From contig NZ_JARADB010000005.1 in assembly GCF_028765165.1 (NCBI RefSeq), positions 248,001-312,000 on the forward strand: a stretch of DNA of 64,000 bases. Reading direction: 5' to 3'. This DNA comes from Paenibacillus sp. MAHUQ-63. GTDB lineage: Bacteria; Bacillota; Bacilli; Paenibacillales; NBRC-103111. The notes below the pieces were generated by a model. It saw only the letters and a list, made by a program, of their open reading frames with translations. It ran no database searches and was not told where the DNA came from. Positions within the stretch are counted from its first letter, which is position 1. The number at the start of each line of letters is the position of its first letter. Below are positions 24,504 through 34,177 of this stretch, one piece after another. Position numbers and translations under genes: made by a program.

Positions 24504-26936
24504 TTATTTGTTGCGGTCCGCTAACCGCATGGGCGCGAAAAACGCTTCCTCCACATCATCCGCAGGCAGCGGCTTGCTGTAATAATAGCCCTGGATTTTG
24601 CTGCACTCGTTATCCATCAGGATATCGAGCTGCTCTTTCGTTTCGATGCCCTCCGCGATCACATCCATGTTCAAATGCTGGGCCATCGAAATAATCGTAG
24701 CGACAATGGCTTTATCATTCGGGCTCACCGTGATGTCGCGGATGAAGGAGCGATCGATCTTGAGCTTATGGATCGGCAGCAGCTTCAAGTAACTGAGCGA
24801 GCTGTAGCCCGTTCCGAAGTCATCCAAGCTAATGCGAATGCCGGAATCCGTCAACTCGTTCAAAATGCCTTTGGACACCGAGGCGTCCATCATCATGCTT
24901 TCCGTAATCTCCAGCTCCAAATACTCCGGCTCTAGCTCCGTTTCCTGCAAAATCTCCTTAATATATGCCGCCAGATTCGATTGGTGGAATTGCTGGGACG
25001 ATAAATTAACGGAAACTGGAATCAACGGCCCGCCGGCACGATGCCAAGCTTTCATCTGCTGGCAGGCTTCACGGAGCACCCATGTGCCGATTTCATAAAT
25101 CATGCCGGTCTCTTCCGCGATCGGGATGAATATGCCCGGAGAAATCGTGCCCTTCGTCGGATGCTGCCACCGAACCAAAGCCTCGACGCCAATCATCCGG
25201 CTATCACCGGCGCGAATTTGCGGCTGATAATGCAGCGACAGCTGATTGCGTGCGATGGCTTGTCTCAAATCGACTTCCAACTCAATTTTCTCCTGCAGCT
25301 GCGCATTCAACTCGCCGGTATAGAATTGATAGCCATTCTTCCCGTTCTTCTTCACTTCGTACATCGCGGTGTCCGCATTCCTGAGCAGCTGTACGGCGTC
25401 TGTTCCGTCTGACGGATAGACCGCAATACCGATGCTGGCTGTGACATAGAAGTCATTCTCTTTCAACCGGTACGGTACGCCTATCGCTTTAATAATACGT
25501 TCCGCCAGTTCAGCCAAACCCCGGTTATCATAGCTGCTGTCGCACAACAAAGTGAACTCGTCACCGCCCATACGGGCTAACGTCACCTTCGCATCGTCGA
25601 TGGAATGAAGGATCCGCTCGCACATTTCCTGCAGGAACAGATCGCCATACGTATGCCCAAGGGAATCATTGATTAGCTTAAACCGGTCCAAATCCAGAAC
25701 CATGACCGCGAACCGTTCGGTTTTGTTCTCGATGAATTCGTTTAGCGCTTCGTTAAACATACGCCGGTTCGGCATCCCAGTCAGTTCGTCATGAAAGGCG
25801 AGATGCTGGATTTTCTCTTTCGTCAACTTCTCTTCCGTAATGTCCTTGGCAATGATGTAGCTCCCTACGACTTGTCCATCCAGGATAACAGGCGCATTCA
25901 CGACACTAAGCTCCACCCGGCGCCCGTCGTGATGCAGCATGGCCGTATGGTAGTTCTGCATTTCGCCCGATCTGGACTTCATGAACATCTCTGCCGTATA
26001 CGCTTGCTCTTCCGGTACAATGTAAGGCAGCAGCTTATCGATCGTCTGATTCCGGAACCAGTCGCTGCCCAGCCCCGTGAGTTCGACCGCCGCGGAGTTG
26101 AAGCCCAGAATGCGGTACTCCATGTTAATCGAAATGATACCGTCCTGATTGTTCTCGAATAAGGATCTGAACCATTTCTCGTGTTGTTCGAGCTCCGAAT
26201 CTTTGCTGGAGAAGCGGTTGGAGATATAAATGCCGAATAGCGAAAGCCCTAACGTAAACAGCGTACCGCCCGCTATAATGTAAGCCAGAAGCTTCTGATC
26301 CAGGACGATGCCTTTCGGAATTAGCGTATCCTCTACATGGAATTCAGCTGCATACATGCCTGTATAGTGCATGCCGACGACGGCGGCTCCCATAATAAGG
26401 CCGCTCCCCAGCTTCTTCCACATGCGGCTAGGCTCACTTCCTTTGCGGAAGTAGAAAGCCAGCCAAAGCGCCGCAATGGAAGCTACGATCGCAATAACAA
26501 TAGACAAAGTAAAATATACGGGTTTATATGTAATCCCGATCTCCATAGCTGCCATGCCGATATAATGCATAGCGACAATTCCGATTGCCAGCAGCAACCC
26601 GCCCGCCAGCAGCTGACGCACGTTCAACTTGCTTCGGCCGACGACGAACAGGGCTAGGAATGACGCGGCTATGACGACAACAACCGATAGGATGACGGTT
26701 AATAGATTATAAGACACCTCAATATTGAGCGAGAATGCGAGCATGCCGACGAAATGCATCGACCATACGCCAAGTCCCATTGCAGCTGCACCGAACAGCA
26801 GCCATGACCAGCGTGACATCCCTTTGGAGCTGCTGATTCTCCCTACGAGATCAAGAACTGTATACGATGCAACAACCGCAACAACATAGGAAAATGCAAC
26901 TAAAACCATATCGTAAGAGCCATGCAAATGGTGCAT
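24504..26936 (-). CDS. MHYT-PAS-GGDEF-EAL cyclic-di-GMP enzyme
   Basis: 810 residues. Residues 1-250 form the seven-span MHYT sensor with three repeats, [15 protein letters not shown] and GMHYTGM, thought to bind copper or a gas. A PAS domain (~265-380), a GGDEF domain with intact MGGDEF, and an EAL domain with [14 protein letters not shown] and [10 protein letters not shown] follow. Active-site residues of both halves look present, so it could make and degrade c-di-GMP; which activity wins cannot be told. Membrane-bound. It resembles YkoW of Bacillus subtilis. Stand-alone gene. Confidence 0.93.
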   Translation of the reverse strand: MHHLHGSYDMVLVAFSYVVAVVASYTVLDLVGRISSSKGMSRWSWLLFGAAAMGLGVWSMHFVGMLAFSLNIEVSYNLLTVILSVVVVIAASFLALFVVGRSKLNVRQLLAGGLLLAIGIVAMHYIGMAAMEIGITYKPVYFTLSIVIAIVASIAALWLAFYFRKGSEPSRMWKKLGSGLIMGAAVVGMHYTGMYAAEFHVEDTLIPKGIVLDQKLLAYIIAGGTLFTLGLSLFGIYISNRFSSKDSELEQHEKWFRSLFENNQDGIISINMEYRILGFNSAAVELTGLGSDWFRNQTIDKLLPYIVPEEQAYTAEMFMKSRSGEMQNYHTAMLHHDGRRVELSVVNAPVILDGQVVGSYIIAKDITEEKLTKEKIQHLAFHDELTGMPNRRMFNEALNEFIENKTERFAVMVLDLDRFKLINDSLGHTYGDLFLQEMCERILHSIDDAKVTLARMGGDEFTLLCDSSYDNRGLAELAERIIKAIGVPYRLKENDFYVTASIGIAVYPSDGTDAVQLLRNADTAMYEVKKNGKNGYQFYTGELNAQLQEKIELEVDLRQAIARNQLSLHYQPQIRAGDSRMIGVEALVRWQHPTKGTISPGIFIPIAEETGMIYEIGTWVLREACQQMKAWHRAGGPLIPVSVNLSSQQFHQSNLAAYIKEILQETELEPEYLELEITESMMMDASVSKGILNELTDSGIRISLDDFGTGYSSLSYLKLLPIHKLKIDRSFIRDITVSPNDKAIVATIISMAQHLNMDVIAEGIETKEQLDILMDNECSKIQGYYYSKPLPADDVEEAFFAPMRLADRNK

Positions 26937-27030
26937 CGTCGTCCCCCGTTTCTTTCGACAATATTCTAGGTATTTTTCATCAATTCTATATTACCTGATT
27001 TAACGTGAGATAAATAGCACCATACCATGT

Positions 27031-27065
27031 AAAAAAGGGCCAACCAAGTTGCAGTTAACCCTTTT
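27031..27065 (-). terminator. terminator after the Cthe_2159-like gene
   Basis: On the minus strand GGGTTAAC pairs with GTTGGCCC (two G-T pairs), followed by TTTTTT. Confidence 0.7.
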
Positions 27066-27089
27066 GACACAGATTGTTTACGTAAGATG

Positions 27090-28862
27090 TTACTGGTTAG
27101 GAGGCATTTGGCCTTGCGGCGGGTTCCTCATGCCTCTGCGACCTCCGCCTTGCCCGCCTGGGCCTCCCATGCCCTGTCTGGCTGCCGTAACACCCGTTTC
27201 GGATAACCAGGTAATGACGGAAGACTGGGTGAAATCAACGACTTTCGTGCCGCCTTGATAAGTGCCGCCGTCATACAGCCCTTTGACCGCGCTGCCTGTC
27301 GACGTGCCGCCTGTATAGAGCGTATAGGCTGCATCCTTCTTCAAGTTAGGCGAACTGACGAATAGCGACTGGTACGTTTTGGCCGGCGCGAAAGTCAGGA
27401 CATCCTTCCCCTCGCTCTCCTGCAGATGCACCAAGGTGCCCGCTTGCTGCTGCTTCGAGTATGTCATCAGCAGACCCGGCTGCGTCGATTGGTCGGATGT
27501 CGCTTGCGCCATGCCGGAGCTGCCTGCGGCTACGAGAAAGCCGCCGGTCATGTCGAACGTGCCGTCATAGTCCAACGCGCCGTTGCCGTTCTCGCTCGGT
27601 CCGTTCACGACGACAGTACCCCCGCTCATCGCGATCGAGCCGTTCGAATCCAAGCCGTCTCCCTTGGCGTCTACGCTCAGGTATCCGCCGGTGATCGTCA
27701 GCTTGTTGGCGGAGCTTGCGCCGGAGGCGGCTCCTGGCTGACCTCCTCTTTGCGGAGCTGCGCCCGCTTCCGCTTCGCCGCTGCCGGAGGAGACATTCAC
27801 GCCGTCATCGCTGGATACAACGCTTGTCTTCCCTTCCGAAATGACAATGTTCGGAGCCTCGATTCCTTCGTTGCTTTGGGCAATGTCGATCGTCCCCCCG
27901 GCAATCGCTACGGAAACGCCGCCGTTGATGCCATCGTCGCCTGCGTTAATTTTCAAATCGCCTCCCAAGACGTGAAGCCCGCCCTTGCTGTGCAGCGCAT
28001 CTTCGCCGGACGTCAGATTGAACGTTCCGCCGTCAATGGCGATGTATCCTTCCTCACCAGCCGTGTCATTGGACGTTTTGATGCTATGACCGCCTGCTTC
28101 CACCGTCAACTTCCCGTCCTTCACGGCGACCAGATCGCGGCCCATAATCCCGTCGTCCACCGCTTTGATCTCCAGTGTGCCTTCGGTTATTTTCAGCTTA
28201 TCCTTGCTCGTAATCCCGTTGTTATAGTTTCCTTGTACAACCAGCTTGCCGGTCCCGTTGATGGTCAGGTCGTCTTTGCTGAAAATCGCCGAATTCGGCT
28301 CGCCGCTGGACGCATCCACGTTCTCGTACGATTTGCCGTCAGACACGAGGTTGCTTGTTCCTTCCTGCAAGGAAATGATCGTTTTGCCCGCTTCTTCTAC
28401 GAGAATCGGGGATGTGCTGCTGCTGGCGATCTCCGCACCGCTTAGCACCAATCGAACGACGCCTTTATCCTTCACATTGACGGCGATTTGACCATTATCC
28501 AGCTTACCGCTTACGACGTAAGTTCCTGCAGCCGTGATGCTGATCTTGCTGCCGTTCACCGCAGCCCCTGTGCCTGTAACGGCTGCGCTCGTCCCGTTCA
28601 GCTCAATTTGGGTCGCGTTCGACGCGCTCCAATCCGTATATTGGTCATCGGCGGCATATTCAATTTTCTTGATCACATCGGTGCTCGCTGCTGTCGTGCT
28701 TGCCGCGGCCGTCGCCGATTGCGCGGCTGTCGCGGGCTGTGCCGTTGCCGAAGCAGTAGTCTGCTCACTTGTGTCGGTTGCAGCCTGACTGCTGCATGCG
28801 GATGCTATTACAGCGCATAATAGTACAATACTTGCCTGTTTCGTTATCAAATGTTTTTTCAT
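27090..28862 (-). CDS. secreted Cthe_2159-like carbohydrate-binding lipoprotein
   Basis: 590 residues. Signal peptide with lipobox ASAC near residue 23, an Ala/Thr-rich linker, then a right-handed beta-helix made of repeats such as DDGIMGRDLVAVKDGKL, GDDGINGGVSVAIAGGTI and GDGLDSNGSIAMSGGTV. It matches the Cthe_2159 family, whose founding member is a calcium-binding beta-helix that binds acidic pectin-type sugars. The tail is Gly/Arg/Pro-rich (GQGGGRRGMRNPP). Last gene of the VTC-DUF4956 operon, 21 bp after DUF4956. It may act at the cell surface on an anionic polymer; that is inference. Confidence 0.88.
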   Translation of the reverse strand: MKKHLITKQASIVLLCAVIASACSSQAATDTSEQTTASATAQPATAAQSATAAASTTAASTDVIKKIEYAADDQYTDWSASNATQIELNGTSAAVTGTGAAVNGSKISITAAGTYVVSGKLDNGQIAVNVKDKGVVRLVLSGAEIASSSTSPILVEEAGKTIISLQEGTSNLVSDGKSYENVDASSGEPNSAIFSKDDLTINGTGKLVVQGNYNNGITSKDKLKITEGTLEIKAVDDGIMGRDLVAVKDGKLTVEAGGHSIKTSNDTAGEEGYIAIDGGTFNLTSGEDALHSKGGLHVLGGDLKINAGDDGINGGVSVAIAGGTIDIAQSNEGIEAPNIVISEGKTSVVSSDDGVNVSSGSGEAEAGAAPQRGGQPGAASGASSANKLTITGGYLSVDAKGDGLDSNGSIAMSGGTVVVNGPSENGNGALDYDGTFDMTGGFLVAAGSSGMAQATSDQSTQPGLLMTYSKQQQAGTLVHLQESEGKDVLTFAPAKTYQSLFVSSPNLKKDAAYTLYTGGTSTGSAVKGLYDGGTYQGGTKVVDFTQSSVITWLSETGVTAARQGMGGPGGQGGGRRGMRNPPQGQMPPNQ

Positions 28863-28883
28863 AGGTCATCTACCTCTCTTATT

Positions 28884-29564
28884 TTAGTATTCTGTTGCAG
28901 TCGGGCTCATCGTTAACGTAATATCCAAATTCCCATTGCGGCATCTGATTGCATCGAGGAACTCTTTCTGATTCGTCAAGTGGTCGATCGTCACCAGGTA
29001 AACCAATTCATACAAGCTTCCCAGCTCGGTTGTTTTTACTTTTCTCAGTTCATACGAGATATGGAATTTCTTGAAAATTTCACCAAACGCTTCCTCATAC
29101 CCGAGATTTTCCGGGATCGTGACTTTCAACATCTTCTGTGCGGATTTCTTGTCGCCGAAATTGACGGCTTTCAAAATAAACATCAATACACACAAGACGA
29201 CGGTGAACAATACCGCATAACCGAAGGAGCCGACACCGCAAGCGAGACCTGCCGCCATTGTGAACAGAACGAACGCGATATCTTTCGGATCCCCGGGAGC
29301 GCTTCGGAAACGGATGATCGAGAAGGCGCCGGCGAGGCTGAACGCTCTTGCGATATTGCTGCCGATTAATAGAATGATGACGGCAATAATGGCCGGCAGA
29401 ACGATCATCGTCAAGGTAAAGCTCTGATTGTACATAGGCTGAGTTTTCATATACGTGAAGCTAATAACTGCGCCTAGTGCCACTGCAACCAGAATCGTCA
29501 ATAGTGCATGAACGAACGTAAGGTCCGTGCTTGCAGCAGCCGAAGTCAAAATGTTTTCTATCAT
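28884..29564 (-). CDS. DUF4956 membrane protein
   Basis: 226 residues: four membrane spans in the first ~130 residues (AVALGAVISFTYM, IVLPAIIAVIILLIG, FSLAGAFSIIRFRSAPGDPKD, AVLFTVVLCVLMFIL), then a soluble ferredoxin-like part (ENLGYEEAFGEIFKKFHI). FSIIRFRSAPGDPKDIAFV is the family signature. Members are almost always beside VTC-domain polymerases; function unknown, perhaps polymer export or channel. The start overlaps the VTC stop (ATGA). Confidence 0.88.
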   Translation of the reverse strand: MIENILTSAAASTDLTFVHALLTILVAVALGAVISFTYMKTQPMYNQSFTLTMIVLPAIIAVIILLIGSNIARAFSLAGAFSIIRFRSAPGDPKDIAFVLFTMAAGLACGVGSFGYAVLFTVVLCVLMFILKAVNFGDKKSAQKMLKVTIPENLGYEEAFGEIFKKFHISYELRKVKTTELGSLYELVYLVTIDHLTNQKEFLDAIRCRNGNLDITLTMSPTATEY

Positions 29565-30298
29565 GGTTGAACCCTCTCCCCCGCGAGTCTTTCATTGCGC
29601 ATTTTTTTGTATTCATTGCCGTATTTCGAGAAGCTCGTGCGGAACATCTGGTGTTCCGAGAGCATTTTGGACAACCAGACCGGCACCGTCTTCTCCGCCT
29701 TCACTTCCATCAGCCATTGCCCGTTGCCGAGCAGCGCCTCTCCGTGATCGCCGGCTTCCAGCTTCAAATCATACCGCCTGGATCTAATATTCGTGTCGAA
29801 GGTGATCCGCAGATCGCGGCTGTGCTTACAGAACATTGCGATCCGGTCATACGCCAGATACACCTTGGGCTGCAGGTCATACCGTTCAAGGAAGTACTTG
29901 ATTTCCTGGACGACCTGCTTGTTCATGTACGGCTTAAGCTCCGGCTCTTCGCCCGAGACGGCGAAATCGTATGCCTCATTCAGCATGAGTGCCGTTCTTC
30001 TTTTATTCACGAGGCCGAACACCTTCTTCTTGAGCTCCAGATACACCTTGCCGTTCGCTTCCGGAACTCCGTAAGCCCGGATTCGCAGCTTCTCCTTGTA
30101 TTTGGGCTTGGCCAAGCTGTTCCTGATTAATGAATCATGCTCGGTGTCGTAATACAGATTGCTGATTGCGTAGAACTTATCGTTCTTGTTAAATTCGTCA
30201 AGTTCCATATATGCAAGCAATCGGTTATAAATGGCGTAAAAGGCTTTGCTGTCCATCAAATACTTATTTTCATACCGGTTAAAGACTTCGATTGCCAT
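29561..30298 (-). CDS. VTC-domain polyphosphate polymerase
   Basis: 245 residues, almost exactly a VTC domain. Basic tunnel-lining residues are visible: FNRYENKYLM, NLYYDTEHDSLI, KYKEKLRIRAYG, YLELKKKVFGLVNKRRT and the acidic WLMEVKAEKTVPVWL for metal binding. Yeast Vtc4 uses this fold to make polyphosphate from ATP; the bacterial forms are assumed to do so at the membrane face with DUF4956. First gene of a three-gene operon, divergent from a two-component system whose promoter shares operator repeats with this one. Confidence 0.9.
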   Translation of the reverse strand: MAIEVFNRYENKYLMDSKAFYAIYNRLLAYMELDEFNKNDKFYAISNLYYDTEHDSLIRNSLAKPKYKEKLRIRAYGVPEANGKVYLELKKKVFGLVNKRRTALMLNEAYDFAVSGEEPELKPYMNKQVVQEIKYFLERYDLQPKVYLAYDRIAMFCKHSRDLRITFDTNIRSRRYDLKLEAGDHGEALLGNGQWLMEVKAEKTVPVWLSKMLSEHQMFRTSFSKYGNEYKKMRNERLAGERVQP

Positions 30299-30345
30299 CC
30301 GGTGCAGCCCCTTTCTCCTTGCGAGTGCTTGTTGTTCATGTCTGT

Positions 30346-30380
30346 ATCTTAGCCCCCGAACCTTTAGTGAAACTTAAATC
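30346..30380 (-). promoter_or_regulatory. VTC operon promoter with two 11-bp operator repeats
   Basis: Minus strand: GATTTAAGTTT (30380-30370) then CACTAAAGGTT (30369-30359), 7 bp, and a -10 box TAAGAT (30351-30346). The layout is the same, with the same 7-bp gap, as at the divergent promoter at 30425-30459. Confidence 0.6.
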
Positions 30381-30424
30381 AAGACTTCATGTTAATTTTT
30401 TATTAAGCTGTATCTTGGGGCTGG

Positions 30425-30459
30425 GATTAAAGGTTGATTAAAGGTTAGGCGCCTATAAT
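30425..30459 (+). promoter_or_regulatory. autoregulated promoter of the response regulator: two identical 11-bp repeats
   Basis: GATTAAAGGTT occurs twice in tandem (30425-30435, 30436-30446), then 7 bp and a consensus TATAAT (30454-30459). No good -35 is present. Tandem 11-bp repeats replacing the -35 region are typical of PhoB/OmpR-type activators. Confidence 0.7.
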
Positions 30460-30513
30460 GAAAGCATGCAGATCATCACTCACTCATTTCATCTAGATAA
30501 AGGGGAACCGACC

Positions 30514-31191
30514 ATGAGAATATTAATCGTCGAAGACGAAGTTCATTTAGCGGAAGCTTTGTCCCAAATCTTAAAAAAACATCATTACTCCGTGGACACC
30601 GTGTATGACGGCCAATCCGGACTGGACCATGCGTTAAGCGGGATCTATGACCTGCTCCTGCTCGATATCATGCTGCCGGAAATGGATGGCATCACGCTAT
30701 TGAAGACTCTGCGCGGCCAAGGGAACTCAACCCCCGTGATTTTGCTCACCGCCAAGGGCGAGACGTCCGACAAGATTACCGGCCTGGACTACGGCGCCGA
30801 CGACTATGTGTCCAAGCCGTTCTCGACGGAGGAGCTGCTGGCGCGGATTCGTGCGGCGTTACGGCGCAAGGGAGAAGTTATTGCAGACGATGCGTTGAAA
30901 TGGGGAGATATCGAGCTCAACACGGCAAGCTTGAAGCTGACCTGTAAAGGGAAGGAATTGAAGCTGAATCTGAAGGAAAGCGAACTGCTGGAGCTGCTGC
31001 TGACGAGGAAGCATGCGATTACGTCGAAGGAGCAAATCATCGAGAAGCTCTGGGGCTTCGATTCGGATGTGGAGCATAACAACGTGGAAGTGTACATTTC
31101 ATTTTTGCGGAAAAAGCTCACCTTCCTTCAATCGGCCGTGCGAATTAATACGATTCGAGGCGTTGGCTACGTACTGGAGGCGATCTCCTGA
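30514..31191 (+). CDS. response regulator, OmpR/PhoB type
   Basis: 225 residues. Receiver domain with LIVEDEVHLAEAL, Asp in LLLLDIMLPEMDG and Lys in DYVSKPFS; a winged-helix DNA-binding domain with NLKESELLELLL, TSKEQIIEKLWGF and IRTIRGVGYVLE. Start ATG 30514 behind AAAGGGGAACC, 16 codons into the open frame. The stop shares its A with the kinase start. It probably binds the 11-bp repeats in front of itself and of the VTC operon. Confidence 0.92.
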   Translation: MRILIVEDEVHLAEALSQILKKHHYSVDTVYDGQSGLDHALSGIYDLLLLDIMLPEMDGITLLKTLRGQGNSTPVILLTAKGETSDKITGLDYGADDYVSKPFSTEELLARIRAALRRKGEVIADDALKWGDIELNTASLKLTCKGKELKLNLKESELLELLLTRKHAITSKEQIIEKLWGFDSDVEHNNVEVYISFLRKKLTFLQSAVRINTIRGVGYVLEAIS

Positions 31192-32447
31192 TGTTCAACA
31201 AGCTGCGCAACAGGTTCCTTATCGTCAATCTCGTTATCATTACTTTCATCATGCTCTTGGCTTTCGCCTCGATCTATACGATTACGTACCAAAATGTGCG
31301 CAACGATATCGATATGGAGCTGCATCGCGTATCGGAATTTTTCCAGAAGCCTGCCGATAAGAAAGGAGACCGCCACGAAGGGAATGTGCCTCCTCAGGAG
31401 AACATGGGAAACGCCGGCCCGCCGCCTGAGCGATCCGTCTCTTTCCAGCTGCAAACGGACGCTCAGTGGAACATCACGGGCACCAACTCCCGGTTCGACA
31501 TGGACGCCGAATTCTATCGTCAAGCGATTGAGGAAGCGGCCTCCGGCAATAAGGATAGCGGCCAATTCACGCTGGAAGGCACGACTTGGGCTTACATGGT
31601 GCAAATCAATAAAACGGGGCGCACTGTCGCTTACCTGGACGTCACGGCACAGCAGAACATTTTGACGAATCTCATCTATACGTTCTCCGCCGTTGCCTTC
31701 ATTATGCTAATCGTCATCTACTTCATGAGCCGCTTCTTCGCGAACCGGTCCATCGAGCCGGTCAAGGAAGCCTTCAATAAACAGAAGCAATTCATCGCCG
31801 ACGCTTCCCATGAATTGAAGACGCCGCTGGCCGTCATTCAGACGAATGCGGATGTGCTTCTCTCCAACAGCGACGATACGATTCAGAACCAGGCGAAATG
31901 GCTGCACCATATCAAATCGGAAACGGAACGCATGAAAACACTGACGAACGACCTGCTGTATCTGACGGAGATGGACGATTCCCGGGCCAATGTGCTGTAC
32001 GTCAATTTCAATATCAGCGAGGCTGTAGAGAGCGTTATTCTGACGATGGAGGCCGTCATGTTCGAGAAAGATATCACGCTGACGTATGACATCGAGCCGG
32101 GCCTGATGCTGCGCGGCAGCAGTGAGCAAATCAAGCAGGTCGTCATGATTCTCCTGGACAACGCGATCAAGTACAACAAACCAAAAGGATCGATCGAGCT
32201 AACGCTTCAGAAGCGCCATCACGATATTCAGCTGAAGGTGACCAATACCGGGGAGGGAATCCCGCCCGAGCACTTGGATAACATCTTCGACCGCTTCTAC
32301 CGGGTCAACCAATCCCGCTCCCGCAAAAGCGGCGGTTACGGCCTCGGCCTCGCGATCGCCAAGTCCATTGTGGAGCAGCATAAGGGGCGCATTACGGCGA
32401 AAAGCGCGGTGAATGAGGAAACTTCGTTCATTGTGCATTTGGGTTAA
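31191..32447 (+). CDS. sensor histidine kinase partner of the VTC-operon regulator
   Basis: 418 residues. Two spans (~10-30 and ~160-182) flank an extracellular sensor of about 130 residues, Pro/Gly-rich at first. HisKA contains FIADASHELKTPLAV with the phospho-His; the ATPase domain has LLDNAIKYNK, TNTGEGIPPE and GGYGLGLAIA. No clear HAMP is seen. The organisation is typical EnvZ/PhoR type; the signal is unknown. Terminator at 32469-32500. Confidence 0.92.
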   Translation: MFNKLRNRFLIVNLVIITFIMLLAFASIYTITYQNVRNDIDMELHRVSEFFQKPADKKGDRHEGNVPPQENMGNAGPPPERSVSFQLQTDAQWNITGTNSRFDMDAEFYRQAIEEAASGNKDSGQFTLEGTTWAYMVQINKTGRTVAYLDVTAQQNILTNLIYTFSAVAFIMLIVIYFMSRFFANRSIEPVKEAFNKQKQFIADASHELKTPLAVIQTNADVLLSNSDDTIQNQAKWLHHIKSETERMKTLTNDLLYLTEMDDSRANVLYVNFNISEAVESVILTMEAVMFEKDITLTYDIEPGLMLRGSSEQIKQVVMILLDNAIKYNKPKGSIELTLQKRHHDIQLKVTNTGEGIPPEHLDNIFDRFYRVNQSRSRKSGGYGLGLAIAKSIVEQHKGRITAKSAVNEETSFIVHLG

Positions 32448-32468
32448 CACTATTGAGGCTGTAAACAC

Positions 32469-32500
32469 AAAAAATGAGACTCTTTTGGGGTCTCATTTTG
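32469..32500 (+). terminator. terminator after the two-component operon
   Basis: AAAAATGAGAC and GTCTCATTTT form a hairpin with a T-rich 3' end, 22 bp after the kinase stop. Confidence 0.8.
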
Positions 32501-32539
32501 TTAGCGAAGCATTCCTGCCGGATCAGCCCCTGTTGGGCC

Positions 32540-33290
32540 GCCGAGCACCATGATATACCCGGGTTTGCCTGTACATCACCGGAGGTGCTGCTAGCGCATG
32601 TCGGTGCGAAGACTGATCGAATTCGGCTTGGCTCGGGGGCGCTGCTGCTGCCTCACTACAGACCAATGAAAGTGGCCGAAAACTTTCATATAGCTTGCAG
32701 CGATGTATCCCGGCAGAGTCGATCTCGGCATTGGTAGGGCTCCGGGCGGGTCGGCGAATGCGGCGATCGCGCTGAGCGGGAACTTTCTTGAGAACGTCCG
32801 GCAGCTGCCGGAGTCGTTGAAGTCATAAATGGCCTTGCCCGAAGGCCGGTTCGAATGCGAGGGAAAGCCGGTTGTAGCTAGGCCGGTGCCGAAGGTGCCG
32901 CCGGAGGTGTGGATGCTCGGCACGAACAGCAAATGCGCGGACTTCGCAGCTGAGCTCGGGGCTGGCTATGTTTTCGGCCAGTTTATGAGTGATGCCGACG
33001 CACTGGAAGTGCTGAGCGCTATCGCGCGAAGTTCGTACCTTCCGCGCAAGGCGGGCGCCACCGGGCGATCGTTGCCGTCGGTGTCGTCTGCGCCGAGTCG
33101 GCTGAAGCGGCGAGAAGCTTAGCCGCTGATGTGCCGTGGCTGCAGGCGGACGGCGATGCCATGGCGCGGAGAACGCGCCGCGGAAAATGCTCGTCGGCAC
33201 AGCGGCAAGCGCGTCGACGAGTTTTTGGTGGTGGCGCCTGTTGCAACTATGAGCAGCGGCTGCGCTCTTATGAACTGCTGAGCGACGTAA
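32540..33290 (+). pseudogene. broken LLM-class flavin-dependent monooxygenase
   Basis: Pieces of one luciferase-like monooxygenase occur in order but in different frames: WAAEHHDIPGFACTSPEVLL and RIRLGSGALLLPHYRP (from ~32545), then YPGRVDLGIGRAPGGSANAA in a second frame, then a stop, then EVWMLGTNSKCADFAAELG and GYVFGQFMSDADA, and a shortened C-terminus. The N-terminal ~30 residues are missing. Several frameshifts and an in-frame stop rule out function. The family (MsnO8-type) normally has ~330 residues. Confidence 0.85.
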
Positions 33291-33298
33291 TAGGCTAA

Positions 33299-33665
33299 GG
33301 GGTTCTCGCATCGCGCTTGCGGAAATATGATTCGCTAATACGGCTGGAACAGTCGTTTTGGAAGTTAAAGCGGAAATACAATGCGTTATCCGTGCTGAAT
33401 TTGGCTTGTTCGAAGCTGAATCAACATAATAACGCATCTTATTTCCGCTTCAGCGTCCATTTGTACCGTTTATTCTCAAATAAGGAACTGTATTTCCCAT
33501 CCGATCCTATCGCTCGATCTTTCCAGCCGAATCTACCTGCCAGCCGCACCAACTCCCGCCTCGCCCTCTATGAGAGCAAACTCCTAATACGACTGAAGCG
33601 GGGAGAATCTTAGCCGCTGATGTGCCCTGGTTGCAGGCGGGTGGCGATGGGGAGACCGCGCCGGA
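33299..33665 (+). repeat. direct repeat copy 1 of a 512-bp-period duplication
   Basis: 367 bp that recur at 33811-34177 with about nine differences by eye. It contains about 310 bp of non-coding DNA carrying an inverted-repeat element, and the beginning of the monooxygenase 3' remnant (AGCCGCTGATGTGCC onward). Confidence 0.85.
33368..33450. mobile_element. MITE-like inverted-repeat element, copy 1
   Basis: Left arm 33368-33389 (AAGCGGAAATACAATGCGTT plus AT) and right arm 33429-33450 pair at 20 of 22 positions around a ~39-nt loop. No coding capacity. Copy 2 lies at 33880-33962. Similar AAGCGGAAATA...GCGTTAT hairpins appear, from memory, in many Paenibacillus spacers; not checked. Confidence 0.55.
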
Positions 33666-33810
33666 AAATGCTCGTCGGCACATCGGCAAGCGTGCGTGGG
33701 GAGCTGGAGGCGCTCGCTTTGCACTTTGGCGTCGACGAGTTTCTGGTGGTGGCGCCGGTTGCAACTATGAGCTGCGGCTGCGCTCTTATGAACGCTGGGC
33801 GATTGGCTAC
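33606..33810 (+). pseudogene. second copy of the monooxygenase 3' end
   Basis: Reads DVPWLQAGGDGE, then in another frame KMLVGTSASVRGELEALALH and FGVDEFLVVAPVAT, then YELRLRSYERW in a third: the C-terminal ~65 residues of the monooxygenase. This copy keeps a stretch (RGELEALALHFG) that the first copy has lost. A third, shorter remnant is at 34120-34177. Confidence 0.75.
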
Positions 33811-34177
33811 GGGGTTCTCGCATCGCGCTTGCGGAAATATGATTCGCTAATACGGCTGGAACAGTCGTTTTGGAAGTTAAAGCGGAAATACAATGCGTTA
33901 TCCCTGCTGAATTTGGCTTGTTCGCAGCTGAATCAACATAATAACGCATCTTATTTCCGCTTCAGCGTCCATTTGCACCGTTTATTCCCAAATAAGGAAC
34001 TGTATTTCCCATTCGATCCTATCGCTCGATCTTTCCAGCCGAATCTACCTGCCAGCCGCACCAACTCCCGCCTCGCCCTCTATGAGAGCAAACTCCTAAT
34101 ACGACTGAAGCGAGGAGAATTTTAGCCGCTGATGTGCCGTGGTTGCAGGCGGGTGGCGATAGGGAGACCGCGCCGGA
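33811..34177 (+). repeat. direct repeat copy 2 of the 512-bp-period duplication
   Basis: Same content as 33299-33665, including the inverted-repeat element. At its end the third unit breaks off and fuses directly to GGCGATTGGCTAAGGGGTTC, the sequence that starts the repeats, so at least two duplication or deletion events occurred. Confidence 0.85.
33880..33962. mobile_element. MITE-like inverted-repeat element, copy 2
   Basis: Same arms and loop as copy 1, 512 bp downstream. Duplicated together with its flank, so the second copy arose by tandem duplication rather than by fresh insertion. Confidence 0.55.

Noticed and set aside
27426-28445. Long plus-strand frame opposite the Cthe_2159-like gene
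   Set aside because: A shadow of the repetitive beta-helix coding sequence, with no ribosome site and no family features.
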